From NCBI GenBank assembly GCA_013822735.1, contig PNKZ01000024.1, positions 37,739-101,738 on the forward strand: a DNA stretch of 64,000 nucleotides, read 5' to 3'. Below are positions 45,340 to 54,166 of the stretch, piece by piece (positions within the stretch are counted from its first letter, which is position 1; the number at the start of each line of letters is the position of its first letter). The DNA comes from Pirellula sp. (GTDB taxonomy: Bacteria; Planctomycetota; Planctomycetia; Pirellulales; PNKZ01). The notes beneath the pieces were generated by a model that did not search any database, had not been told where the DNA came from, and saw nothing but the letters and a program-made list of their open reading frames with translations. Both the position numbers and the translations under genes were made by a program.

Positions 45340-47037
45340 GTGGACCACGCAGATCAAGACTTGCAACAACTCATTACGACCGGAAAAGCCCAGGGCTACC
45401 TCACCTACGATCAGGTGAACGCGTACTTGCCCGACGAGGCCGTGAATCCGGACAAGCTCGACAATCTCCTGATCGCCCTGGAAGACATGGGGATCGAGAT
45501 CGTCGCGGACGCCCCGGCCCCGCAGCCCGTCAAGCCGGCGCCCGGCAAAAAGCCCGCGCTCGCCCAGCAGCAAACGTTCGACTTCGACGAAGACTCGCGC
45601 CCCGACATGGAAGTCGTCGCGCCGAAGAAGTCGGTCAACGACGGCCCGCGCTGGAGCGAAGATCCGATTCGCTTGTATCTCGCGCAAATGTCGGAGATTC
45701 CGCTGCTCACGCGCGAGCAGGAAATCTCGCTGGCCAAGAAGATTGAAATCACGCGTAAGCGTTTCCGCCGCAGCTTGCTCGGTTGCCAGTTTGCGATGCA
45801 CAACACCGTGGAAACGTTGAAGAAGGTGCACGAAGGGGCCTTGCCGTTCGATCGCACGATTAAAGTGTCGCTCACCGAACAGCTGACCAAAGAGCAAATT
45901 CTGCAGCGTATGCCGCACAACTTGCTCACGCTCACGCGGCTGCTGCAAGAGAATCGTCGCGACTTCAAACGCTGCCTCAGCAAACGCGTGCCTCGCGAAG
46001 AGCGCCGCATGGTGCATCGTCAGATATTGGTGCGTCGCCACAAGATGCTCGTGCTCGTCGAAGAGCTCAGCCTGCGTACGCGTCGCGTGCAGCCGATCGT
46101 TCGCCAGCTCGAAACCATGCTCACGCGCATGGAGTCGCTCAAGCTCAAGATCGCGCAACTCGACGGCAACACGGCCGCGAAGGACGATCGGGCCAATCTG
46201 CGTAAAGAACTTCGCGACCTGATGCTCTCGACCATGGAGAGCTCGCAATCGCTCCGCATCAAGCTCGAGCGCGTGCGTTTGCAGTATCGCGAATACGAAA
46301 ACGCCAAGCGGCAACTTTCGGGCGGCAACCTCCGGTTGGTCGTCTCCATTGCGAAGAAGTATCGTAACCGCGGGCTCAGCTTCTTGGACCTGATTCAAGA
46401 AGGCAACACGGGCCTGATGCGGGCGGTCGACAAGTACGAATATCGCCGCGGCTACAAGTTCTCCACGTACGCCACGTGGTGGATTCGCCAAGCGATCACG
46501 CGTGCCATCGCCGACCAAGCGCGCACGATTCGCATTCCGGTGCACATGATCGACGTGCTCACGAAGCTCCGCAACGTGGCCAAGCAGTTGCAACAAGAGC
46601 TCGGCCGCGAGCCGACGACCGAAGAGACGGCGATCGCCGCCGACTTGAGCATTGAAGAAACAAAGCGCGTGATGAGCATCGGCCGGCAGCCGGTGAGCTT
46701 AGATCGTCCGATCGGCGAAAGCGAAGACGCCGCCTTCGGCGAATTCATCCAAGACGACAACACGCAGAGCCCGATCACCACCGCGGCGCAAGGCATGCTC
46801 CGCGACAAGATCGACGGCCTGCTCAAGACCTTGACCTATCGCGAGCGGGAAATCATCCGCCTGCGTTACGGCCTGGGAGACGGGTATACCTACACCTTGG
46901 AAGAGGTGGGACGCATCTTCAAAGTAACGCGCGAACGGGTGCGGCAAATCGAAGCCAAGGCCGTCCGCAAGTTGCAACATCCGGTGCGGAGCCAGCAGTT
47001 GGAAGGCTTTTTGTCGGGCCTGGCTCTCACGTCGTAG
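45340..47037 (+). CDS. rpoD: RNA polymerase primary sigma factor RpoD/SigA
   Basis: This 565-aa housekeeping sigma factor starts at GTG 45340, preceded by GGGAGGG. Region 1.1 ([20 protein letters not shown]) is present, then region 1.2 ([20 protein letters not shown]). A long basic, helical non-conserved region (about 145-320) precedes region 2 ([40 protein letters not shown]). Region 3 is followed by region 4 ([20 protein letters not shown] with [20 protein letters not shown]). All core-binding and promoter-recognition parts are intact. It is followed by a strong intrinsic terminator at 47091-47121, so dnaG-rpoD forms a closed unit. Confidence 0.97.
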   Translation: MDHADQDLQQLITTGKAQGYLTYDQVNAYLPDEAVNPDKLDNLLIALEDMGIEIVADAPAPQPVKPAPGKKPALAQQQTFDFDEDSRPDMEVVAPKKSVNDGPRWSEDPIRLYLAQMSEIPLLTREQEISLAKKIEITRKRFRRSLLGCQFAMHNTVETLKKVHEGALPFDRTIKVSLTEQLTKEQILQRMPHNLLTLTRLLQENRRDFKRCLSKRVPREERRMVHRQILVRRHKMLVLVEELSLRTRRVQPIVRQLETMLTRMESLKLKIAQLDGNTAAKDDRANLRKELRDLMLSTMESSQSLRIKLERVRLQYREYENAKRQLSGGNLRLVVSIAKKYRNRGLSFLDLIQEGNTGLMRAVDKYEYRRGYKFSTYATWWIRQAITRAIADQARTIRIPVHMIDVLTKLRNVAKQLQQELGREPTTEETAIAADLSIEETKRVMSIGRQPVSLDRPIGESEDAAFGEFIQDDNTQSPITTAAQGMLRDKIDGLLKTLTYREREIIRLRYGLGDGYTYTLEEVGRIFKVTRERVRQIEAKAVRKLQHPVRSQQLEGFLSGLALTS

Positions 47038-47090
47038 AAATTCCGCGGCGTCATGAGCGCCGACGGATTCCCTAGTTGCGGCAAATTCGC

Positions 47091-47121
47091 GCCGCCGGTC
47101 CCCCGACCGGCGGCGTTTTTG
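47091..47121 (+). terminator. Intrinsic terminator of rpoD
   Basis: A perfect 10-bp stem GCCGCCGGTC/GACCGGCGGC with a CCCC loop is followed by GTTTTTG. It starts 53 bp after the rpoD stop. Confidence 0.9.
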
Positions 47122-47176
47122 TTATATTGAAAGGCGTCGAAGCCCAGCGCCCCTCGCCGTGGAGCAGCCTTTCCGT

Positions 47177-47908
47177 ATGAGTTATGCAGTCGTGCTGCGA
47201 GAATTACATCGCATCCATATCCAGTTGACCGATCTGCGTGAGCGTTTGGAACGGGGACCGCGCCAGATCAAGGCTCACGAAACGAACGTCGCGCGCGCCG
47301 AAGCCGAAGTGGCGAAGCTGAAGAACGACCAGAAGCTCGCCAAGGTGGCGGCCGACGGCAAGCAGCTGCAACTCAAGACGAGCGAAGGCAAGCTGATCGA
47401 CCTGCGCGTGAAGCTGAACCAATCGAAATCGAACCGCGAATACCAAGCGCTCAAAGATCAAATTGCCGCCGACGAGATGTCGGGCAGCGTCTTGCAGGAT
47501 GAGATCCTCGAGGCGATGGAAAAGATCGACGAATTCAAGAAGCACATTGCCGCCGCGGAACTTGTGCTGACCAAGGCCAAGGATGAGATGGCCCGCGTGC
47601 AACAGGGCATTCGCGATCAGCAAGGCATGCTCGACGGCGACTACAAACGCCTGGAAGCGGAATTGAAGACGGTCGAAGGGGGTTTGCCGGAAGACCTTCG
47701 TGATACGTACAACCGCATGGTTCGCTCCAAGGGCGCCGACGGTATGGCGCAGGTTGAAGGGGAACACTGCGGCGGTTGCTATCAGACGATCACCGCCAAT
47801 ACGATGAGTTCGCTCTTGATGGACAAGATCATTCTTTGTCAGGTATGCGGGCGCTTGCTCTATTTGCCGGAAGACCGCACCCCGGGCCAAAAGCGCGGGA
47901 AAAAGTAA
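47177..47908 (+). CDS. Coiled-coil zinc-ribbon protein (DUF164-like)
   Basis: This 243-aa protein starts at ATG 47177; GTG 47159 is an alternative, and GGAG lies 12 nt before the ATG. Residues 10-170 form a long antiparallel coiled coil ([40 protein letters not shown]). The C-terminus has a four-Cys zinc ribbon ([10 protein letters not shown] and [15 protein letters not shown]). This is the broadly conserved C4-type zinc ribbon family found near rpoD or dnaG in many bacteria, proposed to bind nucleic acid or tether proteins. Its function is not known. Neighbours are rpoD and greA, which supports a link to gene expression. Confidence 0.85.
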   Translation: MSYAVVLRELHRIHIQLTDLRERLERGPRQIKAHETNVARAEAEVAKLKNDQKLAKVAADGKQLQLKTSEGKLIDLRVKLNQSKSNREYQALKDQIAADEMSGSVLQDEILEAMEKIDEFKKHIAAAELVLTKAKDEMARVQQGIRDQQGMLDGDYKRLEAELKTVEGGLPEDLRDTYNRMVRSKGADGMAQVEGEHCGGCYQTITANTMSSLLMDKIILCQVCGRLLYLPEDRTPGQKRGKK

Positions 47909-47994
47909 GCGGAGTTGCCGACGTCGTAGCCCTCGGGAACTACGGCGCGTCGCAGGGCCGCAGCTACCGGCGGCATTCTCGGACGCTCCCGCTC

Positions 47995-48023
47995 TTTACA
48001 GTCGGTGCCGTTCGGTCCACAAT
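47995..48023 (+). promoter_or_regulatory. Promoter of greA
   Basis: TTTACA (47995-48000) and CACAAT (48018-48023) are separated by 17 bp. Transcription would start near 48030, just before the terminator hairpin at 48035-48071. Confidence 0.55.
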
Positions 48024-48034
48024 AGATCGACAAA

Positions 48035-48071
48035 CGGCCTCCTCCGCTTCGGAAGAGGTCGTTCTTTTTTT
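48035..48071 (+). terminator. Terminator hairpin in the greA leader
   Basis: A 12-bp stem CGGCCTCCTCCG/CGGAAGAGGTCG (one mismatch, one G-U) has a CTT loop and is followed by TTCTTTTTTTG. It lies 25 bp before the greA ATG. It may end transcripts of the zinc-ribbon gene, act on the greA leader itself, or both. Confidence 0.8.
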
Positions 48072-48095
48072 GCCGTTGGTTTAAGAGGTTGGGTC

Positions 48096-48575
48096 ATGAC
48101 TGATTACATTCCCATGAGCCGTTCGGGCCACGCGAAGCTGATGGCGGAACTGAATCAACTCGAAGACATCGAGATGCCGAAGATCGCCAAACGCATTGCC
48201 GAAGCGCGCGCCGAAGGAGACCTCAAGGAGAACGCCGAATACCACGGCGCCCGTGAGAGCCAGGGAATGATGCAGGCCAAGATCAACCTGCTGCGCGACA
48301 AGCTCAGCCGGGCGCAGATCATCGATACGTCGACGATGCCGAAAGACACGGTGGCGTTCGGTGCTACGGTCGTCGTGAAGGACTTAGAATTCGGCGACAA
48401 CGAGACGTTTATCCTCGTGGGCGCCGGCGACGAGAACTACGACGAAGGAAAGATCCTCATCACCAGCCCGCTCGCGCAGGGGCTCGTCGGCAAGAAGATC
48501 GGCGAGAAGGTCGAAATCGACGTCCCCGCCGGCACGATGAAGTTCAAGATTTTGGAGATTCACTACGAAGAGTAG
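48096..48575 (+). CDS. greA: Transcription elongation factor GreA
   Basis: This 159-aa factor enters the secondary channel of RNA polymerase and triggers cleavage of backtracked RNA. The N-terminal coiled coil ([20 protein letters not shown] to [12 protein letters not shown]) carries the acidic tip [20 protein letters not shown]. The FKBP-like C-terminal domain has [20 protein letters not shown] and [20 protein letters not shown]. Length and motifs are standard. Its last 32 bp overlap the 3' end of the convergent DUF167 gene. The leader holds a terminator 25 bp before the ATG, which suggests premature termination as control. Confidence 0.97.
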   Translation: MTDYIPMSRSGHAKLMAELNQLEDIEMPKIAKRIAEARAEGDLKENAEYHGARESQGMMQAKINLLRDKLSRAQIIDTSTMPKDTVAFGATVVVKDLEFGDNETFILVGAGDENYDEGKILITSPLAQGLVGKKIGEKVEIDVPAGTMKFKILEIHYEE

Positions 48576-48870
48576 TGAGTAGCCGGTCGAAACGTGCCGC
48601 AAGTTCCGCGGCGCTGATCTCGGTCGCGCGGAATTTCTTCCGCGGATCGGTTTCTCCGGCGACGAGCACGAGCTGCGATCGTCGCAAGCCGATGGCCTCG
48701 CAGAGTACGGCGGCAATCGCTTGATTGGCTTTGCCTTTCTCCGGAGCTTGAGTGACGGAGACCTTGAGGCAACCGTCATGCTCACCGCGGACCGCATTCG
48801 CACGACCGCCGGCCTGGGCTTTGACGCCGAAGACGATGCCGGCCCCGTCGGATTGAAGCGTGATCGCCAT
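48544..48870 (-). CDS. yggU: DUF167 family protein (YggU-like)
   Basis: This 108-aa protein of the DUF167/YggU family starts [20 protein letters not shown]. The conserved core is [40 protein letters not shown] and [20 protein letters not shown]. The function is unknown. In many bacteria the gene is found near yggS, as here: it lies 15 bp downstream of yggS on the same strand. Its last 32 bp overlap greA on the other strand, so the two genes share their 3' ends. Confidence 0.9.
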   Translation of the reverse strand: MAITLQSDGAGIVFGVKAQAGGRANAVRGEHDGCLKVSVTQAPEKGKANQAIAAVLCEAIGLRRSQLVLVAGETDPRKKFRATEISAAELAARFDRLLTTLRSESPKS

Positions 48871-48885
48871 GGCTGCGTCGTGCGA

Positions 48886-49620
48886 CTAGCTGCGGAGTTC
48901 GTCGAGGCCTTCGAAGAGCGCGGAACCGACGCGAACCATCGTCGAACCTTCGGCAATTGCCGCTTCGAAATCGCCGCTCATGCCCATGGAGAGTTCGTCG
49001 AGCGTGTAACGGCCGGACCATTCGCGGCGGAGGCGGTCGCGCAGTTCGCGCAGTGCGGCGAACTCTCGGCGTGCCTCGGCGGCGTCTCCTTCGAGGCCTG
49101 CCATGCACATGAGGCCGCGCACATCGAGATGCGCGAGCTTGGCTAACGACTCGACGAGCGGCGGGACGTCGTCGACGGCAAAGCCGTGCTTCGCGGCGTC
49201 GCCCGAGACGTTCACCTCGAGCAGCACCGGCAGCGGAGCGGGCTGCGCGGCTCGTTCCGCGTCGAGTTCTTCAAGCAGCCGGAGCGAGTCGCCCGAGTGT
49301 AACAGGTGGACGAGCGGCAACGTGCGGCGGACCTTGTTGCGTTGCAGATGGCCGATCAGGTGCCAGCGGATGCCGAGCTCGGCCAGCTCGGCGGCTTTGT
49401 CCCACAGCTGTTGCGGGCGGGCTTCGCCGAGGTCGCGGCAGCCGGCGTCGACGAGCAAGCGCGTCGTCGCGGCATCGACATACTTGGTGACCGCGACGAG
49501 CCGCACCGCTTCGGGTCGGCGACCGGCTTGCGTCGCCGCTGTGCCGATGCGGGCCTGCACTTCCGCAAGGTTGGCGGCGATCCGAATTGCCGCCGCGCGA
49601 TCGGCGGGTTCGGCGTTAAT
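48886..49620 (-). CDS. yggS: YggS/PLPBP family pyridoxal phosphate homeostasis protein
   Basis: This is a 244-aa PLP carrier that keeps vitamin B6 and amino-acid pools in balance. Its motifs are VRLVAVTKYV with the PLP Lys, GIRWHLIGHLQRNKV, VLLEVNVSGDAAKHGF and LSMGMSGDFEAAIAEGSTMV. The only canonical start, GTG 49560, cuts off the N-terminal helix. The sequence upstream in frame (AIRIAANLAEVQARIGTAAT) aligns with E. coli DIAHNLAQVRDKISAAAT. The frame has no ATG, GTG or TTG there. An ATT at 49620 has GGAG 7 nt before it and overlaps the TAA of the preceding gene, so an AUU start is proposed. If wrong, translation begins at 49560. Confidence 0.85.
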   Translation of the reverse strand: MNAEPADRAAAIRIAANLAEVQARIGTAATQAGRRPEAVRLVAVTKYVDAATTRLLVDAGCRDLGEARPQQLWDKAAELAELGIRWHLIGHLQRNKVRRTLPLVHLLHSGDSLRLLEELDAERAAQPAPLPVLLEVNVSGDAAKHGFAVDDVPPLVESLAKLAHLDVRGLMCMAGLEGDAAEARREFAALRELRDRLRREWSGRYTLDELSMGMSGDFEAAIAEGSTMVRVGSALFEGLDELRS

Positions 49621-50857
49621 GGTCGATCTCCACGAGCGGCTCGCTCTCTCCTTCCTTCGTGAAGCGCGCGAGCAGAAAGTTGGTTTGGAGATTCACTCCC
49701 AACAGGGTGCGATTGGCCCGATCGGTGAGGGAGCGGTAAGCGAGCCAGTTTTCGCGGCCGATTTGTACCCGAAAGCCGCACGCTTGGTCCTGGCTGACGA
49801 GCGTCAGGTTCTCGCCGACGGTGAGCCTGCGCCAGGTGCATTCGCCGCGGGCACGCTTGCGATCGTACACGACGACCAGCGGAACGTAGAGGGCCGCGGC
49901 TTGGCGAGAGCTTTGAGCGAGCCGTAGTTCCTTACCGTCGCTCGTGAGTTCGCCGACTCGTTTCTCGGAGCGCCATTCCGGCAGCAGCGGCGGCACCAGC
50001 AGGACCTGCTGTTTACCGACGAACAGCATCACTTCGCGGGTTTCGGCAGCCGGCTGAAGAGCGACGTTCTGTGCCGTCGGAATCCGGAGCACCGTTTCGA
50101 CGTCGGCCGGATCGGCGAGCAGCACGGCGTCGGCGATGTAGAGCAGTCCGTCGCGACGCGAGAGAATGAACTGCCGCTGCAGTCGTGCGCCCGATTCCAG
50201 CGCAATTTCGAGTTCGAGGTAGTCGACGTCGACGTTCGATTCCCAGCAAACCTCTTCCCAGCTGCCTCGCACGGCGACGGTCTTGCCGTTCAAGCGCACG
50301 TCGGGCAGAGTGCAGCCGGCGAAGAATTGCGTTTGTCCGACGCGGAACTCCCAACGCAACTCCGGCCGTGACCAATCGACGGCCAGTTCCGCGGCGCCCG
50401 GCGACCAATCGGCGCGTAACAAGGAGAGTCGGCCGGCCTCCGAGTGGTAAGCGGCTGCCGGAATGGGTTTGCCCTGCTTCTCGGTGGTCGTGCGACCATT
50501 GCGGCCGAGCGCGAGCTTAAGCAGCTTACGCAATTCCGCGGCACGGCCTGGTTCGGCGGCAACGGCCGTCGCGAGGAGATCCCTAAGCGACTGAGCGTGC
50601 CGAGTCACGGCGTTCCGCGTGGCGGCGGCATCCGCGTCGACGTCGTTCGTCCACGCCGGCAGACCGTCGGAACGCGTCGTATACAGCGCGGCCAAGAATT
50701 GCTCGACGGTGTCGATGTTTTGATCGTTCGGCGAAGCGGCCGGCTCCGTCGATAACGTTTCTTGAGGGGTGAAGCTCGGCGAAGCGATCGACTCGCCCGT
50801 CGAATCTACAGATCGCGCTCGGCGGGGCCGTGCGGAAACGATGCTCGAAGCGGCCAT
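49616..50857 (-). CDS. Conserved hypothetical protein, 413 aa
   Basis: I do not recognise this protein. It starts at ATG 50857 ([20 protein letters not shown]); an earlier start at 51055 adds a Pro/Ala-rich, signal-like stretch that overlaps the divergent gene. Residues 1-60 are disordered. A helical part (NIDTVEQFLAALYTTRSDGL, TRHAQSLRDLLATAVAAEPG) precedes a beta-rich C-terminal half of about 270 residues, with strands such as WEFRVGQTQFFAGCTLPDVR, GLLYIADAVLLADPADVETV and VMLFVGKQQVLLVPPLLPEW. The C-terminal half looks like a beta-sandwich similar to those of polysaccharide lyases or heparinase-like proteins. Its TAA overlaps the proposed yggS start, so the two are probably translated together. 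Confidence 0.65.
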   Translation of the reverse strand: MAASSIVSARPRRARSVDSTGESIASPSFTPQETLSTEPAASPNDQNIDTVEQFLAALYTTRSDGLPAWTNDVDADAAATRNAVTRHAQSLRDLLATAVAAEPGRAAELRKLLKLALGRNGRTTTEKQGKPIPAAAYHSEAGRLSLLRADWSPGAAELAVDWSRPELRWEFRVGQTQFFAGCTLPDVRLNGKTVAVRGSWEEVCWESNVDVDYLELEIALESGARLQRQFILSRRDGLLYIADAVLLADPADVETVLRIPTAQNVALQPAAETREVMLFVGKQQVLLVPPLLPEWRSEKRVGELTSDGKELRLAQSSRQAAALYVPLVVVYDRKRARGECTWRRLTVGENLTLVSQDQACGFRVQIGRENWLAYRSLTDRANRTLLGVNLQTNFLLARFTKEGESEPLVEIDH

Positions 50858-51067
50858 AGGTGTACGACGATTTCCGAAGGCAGAAGGTACGGCGGTCGGG
50901 AACGCAGCGGCGGTTGAAGTTGGCGAGCGAACGGCAGGTACGGTAGGATGACCGAACGAGCGTCGAACGACCTCCTCGTGTTGCGCGGCCTGCGGACTAT
51001 TCCGAGCAAGCGGCAACGCAGGAAAGAATATAAAGGCAATCGGCCCAAGGGCCAAGGAGCCGCGGAG

Positions 51068-51904
51068 ATGGATCGCACTGAGTTCGGTTTTGCAGGGCGC
51101 CGATTTGAAGTTTTTTCGCCGACACTATTGGCGGTTCTGCGATTCGCCTTCCTTTTCGGATCGCTCGCCTTAGGGGCCGATCTCTCGACGCTACGCGGGG
51201 ATGAGCCTAAGGAGCCGGCGGCAACCGAAACCGAAGCACCGCTGCCGGGCCTGAAGCGGCTGGCCCCCAACGCCGACGTTTGGCTCGACCCCGTGAAGAA
51301 GCAACTCGTCATGCGGGGGGAAGTGGTGTTGCGCCGCGGGCCGCTGGAGCTGTTTGCCTGCCTGAAGCGAACGAAAGAGCACGAGGCGATCGTCGCCGTG
51401 GATACTAAAGCCTATGTCGTACACGCCGGGCTGATCGCGTGCGGGGCGGAATCAGGCAATCCCGCGAAGTTCCAGCCGGAGTTCACGCCTGCCCGAGGAA
51501 CGGAAATCGAAGTTTGGGTCGAATGGACCGACGCCGCCGGCAAGACGCAGCGCGTCGATGCCCGTGAGTGGATCAAGGATGTTAAGACCGGTAAGCCGAT
51601 GGCGTATCCCTGGGTCTTCGGCGGCAGCGGTTTTTGGACCGATCCGCAAGACGGCAAGCAGTATTACCAGGCGGAAGACGGCGACTTCATCTGCATTTCC
51701 AACTTCCCGAGCGCCATGCTCGATCTGCCGGTGGAAAGCTCCAATGCCAACTCGGCTCTGATGTTCGAAGCGTTTACCGATCGCATTCCGCCGGACAAAA
51801 CCAAGGTGCTCGTCTACTTGGTGCCCAAAAAGGGCGCGAAGAAGCAGGAGCCGGCGGCGAAGCCGGCTCCCGGAGCGACCAGCGGCGGGCGGGAGCCCAC
51901 ATAG
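51068..51904 (+). CDS. YdjY domain protein, secreted or anchored
   Basis: This 278-aa protein starts at ATG 51068 with AAGGAG upstream. The longer frame to 50948 is disfavoured. A hydrophobic N-terminal segment (residues 18-42, LLAVLRFAFLFGSLALGADL) is a signal peptide or anchor. The YdjY domain covers about 80-260: VWLDPVKKQLVMRGEVVLRR, LELFACLKRTKEHEAIVAV, then AKFQPEFTPARGTEIEVWVE and WIKDVKTGKPMAYPWVFGGS. The tail is Lys/Pro/Ala-rich. The family is common in planctomycetes and has no known biochemical role. It is divergent from the preceding gene and convergent with hemQ. Confidence 0.8.
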   Translation: MDRTEFGFAGRRFEVFSPTLLAVLRFAFLFGSLALGADLSTLRGDEPKEPAATETEAPLPGLKRLAPNADVWLDPVKKQLVMRGEVVLRRGPLELFACLKRTKEHEAIVAVDTKAYVVHAGLIACGAESGNPAKFQPEFTPARGTEIEVWVEWTDAAGKTQRVDAREWIKDVKTGKPMAYPWVFGGSGFWTDPQDGKQYYQAEDGDFICISNFPSAMLDLPVESSNANSALMFEAFTDRIPPDKTKVLVYLVPKKGAKKQEPAAKPAPGATSGGREPT

Positions 51905-51949
51905 TTGCGATGAACAATACGGCGTCGGCAGAAGCCTCCGTGGAGGCGG

Positions 51950-52861
51950 CTACGACGTCGTCACTATCCGGCAGTGTTCCAGCACCTTCTGCGGAGTCGT
52001 CACGTAGCTCGTGTAGAACGGACCAAACTCCGCGTATCGGGCGCTTGCTTCGTCAAAACGCATCGTATAGACGATCTCTTTAAGAAACGCCGGGTTGCGA
52101 GCCCAGAGCGTAACGCCCCATTCCCAGTCGTCGAGCCCGACGCTGACGGTAATGAGCTGCGAGACCTTGCCGCCGAACTTCATGCCGCTGCGGCCGTGCT
52201 CGGCCATTAGACGATGGCGCTCTTCGGCGTGCAGCATGAACCAATTCTCCGCCGTCTTGCGCTTCTTGTTCATCGGGTAGAAGCAGGTGTTCGGCCAAGC
52301 GGGAAAATCGGGGGTCAGCCGCTGCTTGCGCATCATCACTTCGCGTGATTCATACGCCTTGAGCTTGGCCGCATAGGCGGGGCCGTCGGCATCTTCCCCT
52401 TCTTCGACGAGCCGTTTGCCGTATTGCTCGACGGTCGGAACGTATTCCGAGACTTCGGTCATCGAGACGAAAGAATACGTCGGGACGATCGCAGGTCCGA
52501 GCGGCGACGCCAGCAAGTTCTGATGCACGGAGTCGACCTTCAGCGGGCAAGGATCGAGAACCATTAAGCTGAAGTCGGCCCGATGTCCGGCGACGAGCGA
52601 GGTCTGCAATCGTTGCGGTTGCTCGGCGGCGGCCGGATCGAGCACGGCCGCGAATTGGCGTTCCCCTTCGGCGAGTTCGGCCGCGGTCAGGCCCTTCAAG
52701 GCCGACCGATCGAAGCGGTAGTAACTATGCGTGCAGTGCCAACCTTCGGCGGGCGATAGCGACACTTCGGTACTCGGCGCTGCGTGCGCGCCTGGGCGGC
52801 CCCCTTCTCCGGAAGGACGTTGACCGGGAGCACCGACGCCGGGGGGCGGACCGTACGACAT
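51950..52861 (-). CDS. hemQ: Coproheme decarboxylase HemQ/ChdC
   Basis: This 303-aa enzyme of the chlorite dismutase-like family oxidatively decarboxylates coproheme to heme b in the coproporphyrin-dependent pathway. ATG 52861 is chosen because GAGGA lies 9 nt before it; ATG 52870 is too close to that site. After a Pro/Gly-rich N-terminus (1-35), the domain shows SYYRFDRSALKGLT, ADFSLMVLDPCPLKV, LGPAIVPTYSFVSMTEVSEY, and the NTCFYPMNKKRKTAENWFML stretch that holds the conserved Tyr. LDDWEWGVTLWARNP follows. It lacks most of the long N-terminal half of some eukaryotic relatives, as expected. It is preceded by an extended -10 box. Confidence 0.9.
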   Translation of the reverse strand: MSYGPPPGVGAPGQRPSGEGGRPGAHAAPSTEVSLSPAEGWHCTHSYYRFDRSALKGLTAAELAEGERQFAAVLDPAAAEQPQRLQTSLVAGHRADFSLMVLDPCPLKVDSVHQNLLASPLGPAIVPTYSFVSMTEVSEYVPTVEQYGKRLVEEGEDADGPAYAAKLKAYESREVMMRKQRLTPDFPAWPNTCFYPMNKKRKTAENWFMLHAEERHRLMAEHGRSGMKFGGKVSQLITVSVGLDDWEWGVTLWARNPAFLKEIVYTMRFDEASARYAEFGPFYTSYVTTPQKVLEHCRIVTTS

Positions 52862-52900
52862 GGCGAGCATTCCTCAAAGGGGCGAGCGACAGGAGACGTC

Positions 52901-52909
52901 ATCATAACA
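52901..52909 (-). promoter_or_regulatory. Extended -10 promoter of hemQ
   Basis: Read on the minus strand, TGTTATGAT is an extended -10 (TG-n-TATGAT). A TTTCGG sits 16 bp upstream as a weak -35. It lies 40 bp before the hemQ ATG. Confidence 0.45.
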
Positions 52910-52987
52910 GACGTTGCGCCGGCCGAAACTCCCGGAGACAAGCTCCGGGGCTAAATGGGAGGGTGCGAAAAGCTACCGAACGTCCGC

Positions 52988-54004
52988 TTAGAGCAGCGCC
53001 GTCGTCTCGGGGTAGCCGAACATCAAGTTGAAGTTCTGCACCGCTTGACCGGCGGCCCCCTTGATGAGGTTGTCTTCCGTGCTGATGGTAATCAACCGAT
53101 CGCGCACGACGCGGGCCGTGATGTCGCAGAAGTTCGTGTGGGCCGTGTCCTTGGTCGTCGGGAAGTAGTCGACGACGCGTACAAACGGTTCGTTGCGGTA
53201 GAACTCGCGCAGCGCTTCGAGCGCGTCGGCATCGGAGAGCTTGGTCTTGGGAATGCTGTAGATCGTCGAGAGGATGCCGCGATCCATAGGGACTAAGTGC
53301 GGCGTGAAAATGATCGACGCTTCTTGGCCGCTGAACATAGTGAGCGTTTGCTCGATCTCCGGGGTGTGACGATGCTTGCCGACGCCGTACGCCGAGAAGC
53401 TCTCGTTGCATTCCGGGTAATGATAAGGCAGCTTCGGCGTACGCCCGGCGCCGGAGACGCCGCTTTTGGAATCGATGATGATGCCGGTCGGTTCAATCAG
53501 TCCCAGCTTGATGAGGGGAGCCAGCGGCAACGCCGCGGAGGTCGGATAGCAGCCGGGATTGGCGACAAGCTTCGCCGGGGGAATCTGATCACGAAACAAC
53601 TCCGGCAGCCCGTACACCGCTTCGGCAAGTCGCGCGGGGTCGACATGTTTTTCGCCGTACCACTTTTCGTAAGCCGCGGGATCCTTGAGGCGGTAGTCGG
53701 CGCTAAAGTCGACGACGCGCGCCCCGGCCGCCAGCATCTCGGGAACTTGATGCGCCGTAACGCCGTGGGGCAAGCAACTGAAGATGCATTCCGCGCGGCT
53801 ACCGACGGCGGCCGGGCCGAGATCTTCGAGGCGCAGTTTGAGCAGGCCGTTGAGGCTCGGGTGCACCGAACTGAGCGGCGGATTCCCTTCTTGGCGACTC
53901 GTGACGGCCGTGATCTCGACATGCGGATGACGCACGAGAATCTTGAGCAGTTCGAGCGCGGAGTAACCGGTGGCGCCTTGAATGGCGACGCGAGTTTTTT
54001 TCAT
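52988..54004 (-). CDS. argC: N-acetyl-gamma-glutamyl-phosphate reductase
   Basis: This 338-aa enzyme reduces N-acetylglutamyl-phosphate to the semialdehyde in arginine synthesis. ATG 54004 gives [20 protein letters not shown], where GATGYS is the NADP-binding glycine loop. The catalytic Cys152 is in [48 protein letters not shown] and [15 protein letters not shown] all match the family. It is a stand-alone gene here: no argJ, argB or argD neighbours. It lies 126 bp upstream of hemQ on the same strand. Confidence 0.96.
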   Translation of the reverse strand: MKKTRVAIQGATGYSALELLKILVRHPHVEITAVTSRQEGNPPLSSVHPSLNGLLKLRLEDLGPAAVGSRAECIFSCLPHGVTAHQVPEMLAAGARVVDFSADYRLKDPAAYEKWYGEKHVDPARLAEAVYGLPELFRDQIPPAKLVANPGCYPTSAALPLAPLIKLGLIEPTGIIIDSKSGVSGAGRTPKLPYHYPECNESFSAYGVGKHRHTPEIEQTLTMFSGQEASIIFTPHLVPMDRGILSTIYSIPKTKLSDADALEALREFYRNEPFVRVVDYFPTTKDTAHTNFCDITARVVRDRLITISTEDNLIKGAAGQAVQNFNLMFGYPETTALL

Positions 54005-54166
54005 GCGTGCATCTGCAGACTGCGAGGAACAGCGACGGAAAACCGTCATGACAACGGAACGCCAGTATAACGCCGGCTCCGGCGAGCGGCTATCGGCGGC
54101 CGGGAGCGACTGCTAAGCGAAAGACGGCTCGCGCACGGGAAAGGTTCGCTTTGCGAAGATCGTCGC

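Noticed and set aside
45160..46596. 478-codon minus-strand open frame opposite rpoD
   Set aside because: It is opposite a definite sigma factor gene and has no domain match by eye; it is a G/C-driven shadow.
50858..51055. Extended N-terminus of the 413-aa hypothetical protein with a signal-like start
   Set aside because: The extension is Pro/Ala/Thr-rich, overlaps the divergent YdjY upstream region and gives no better start context than ATG 50857.
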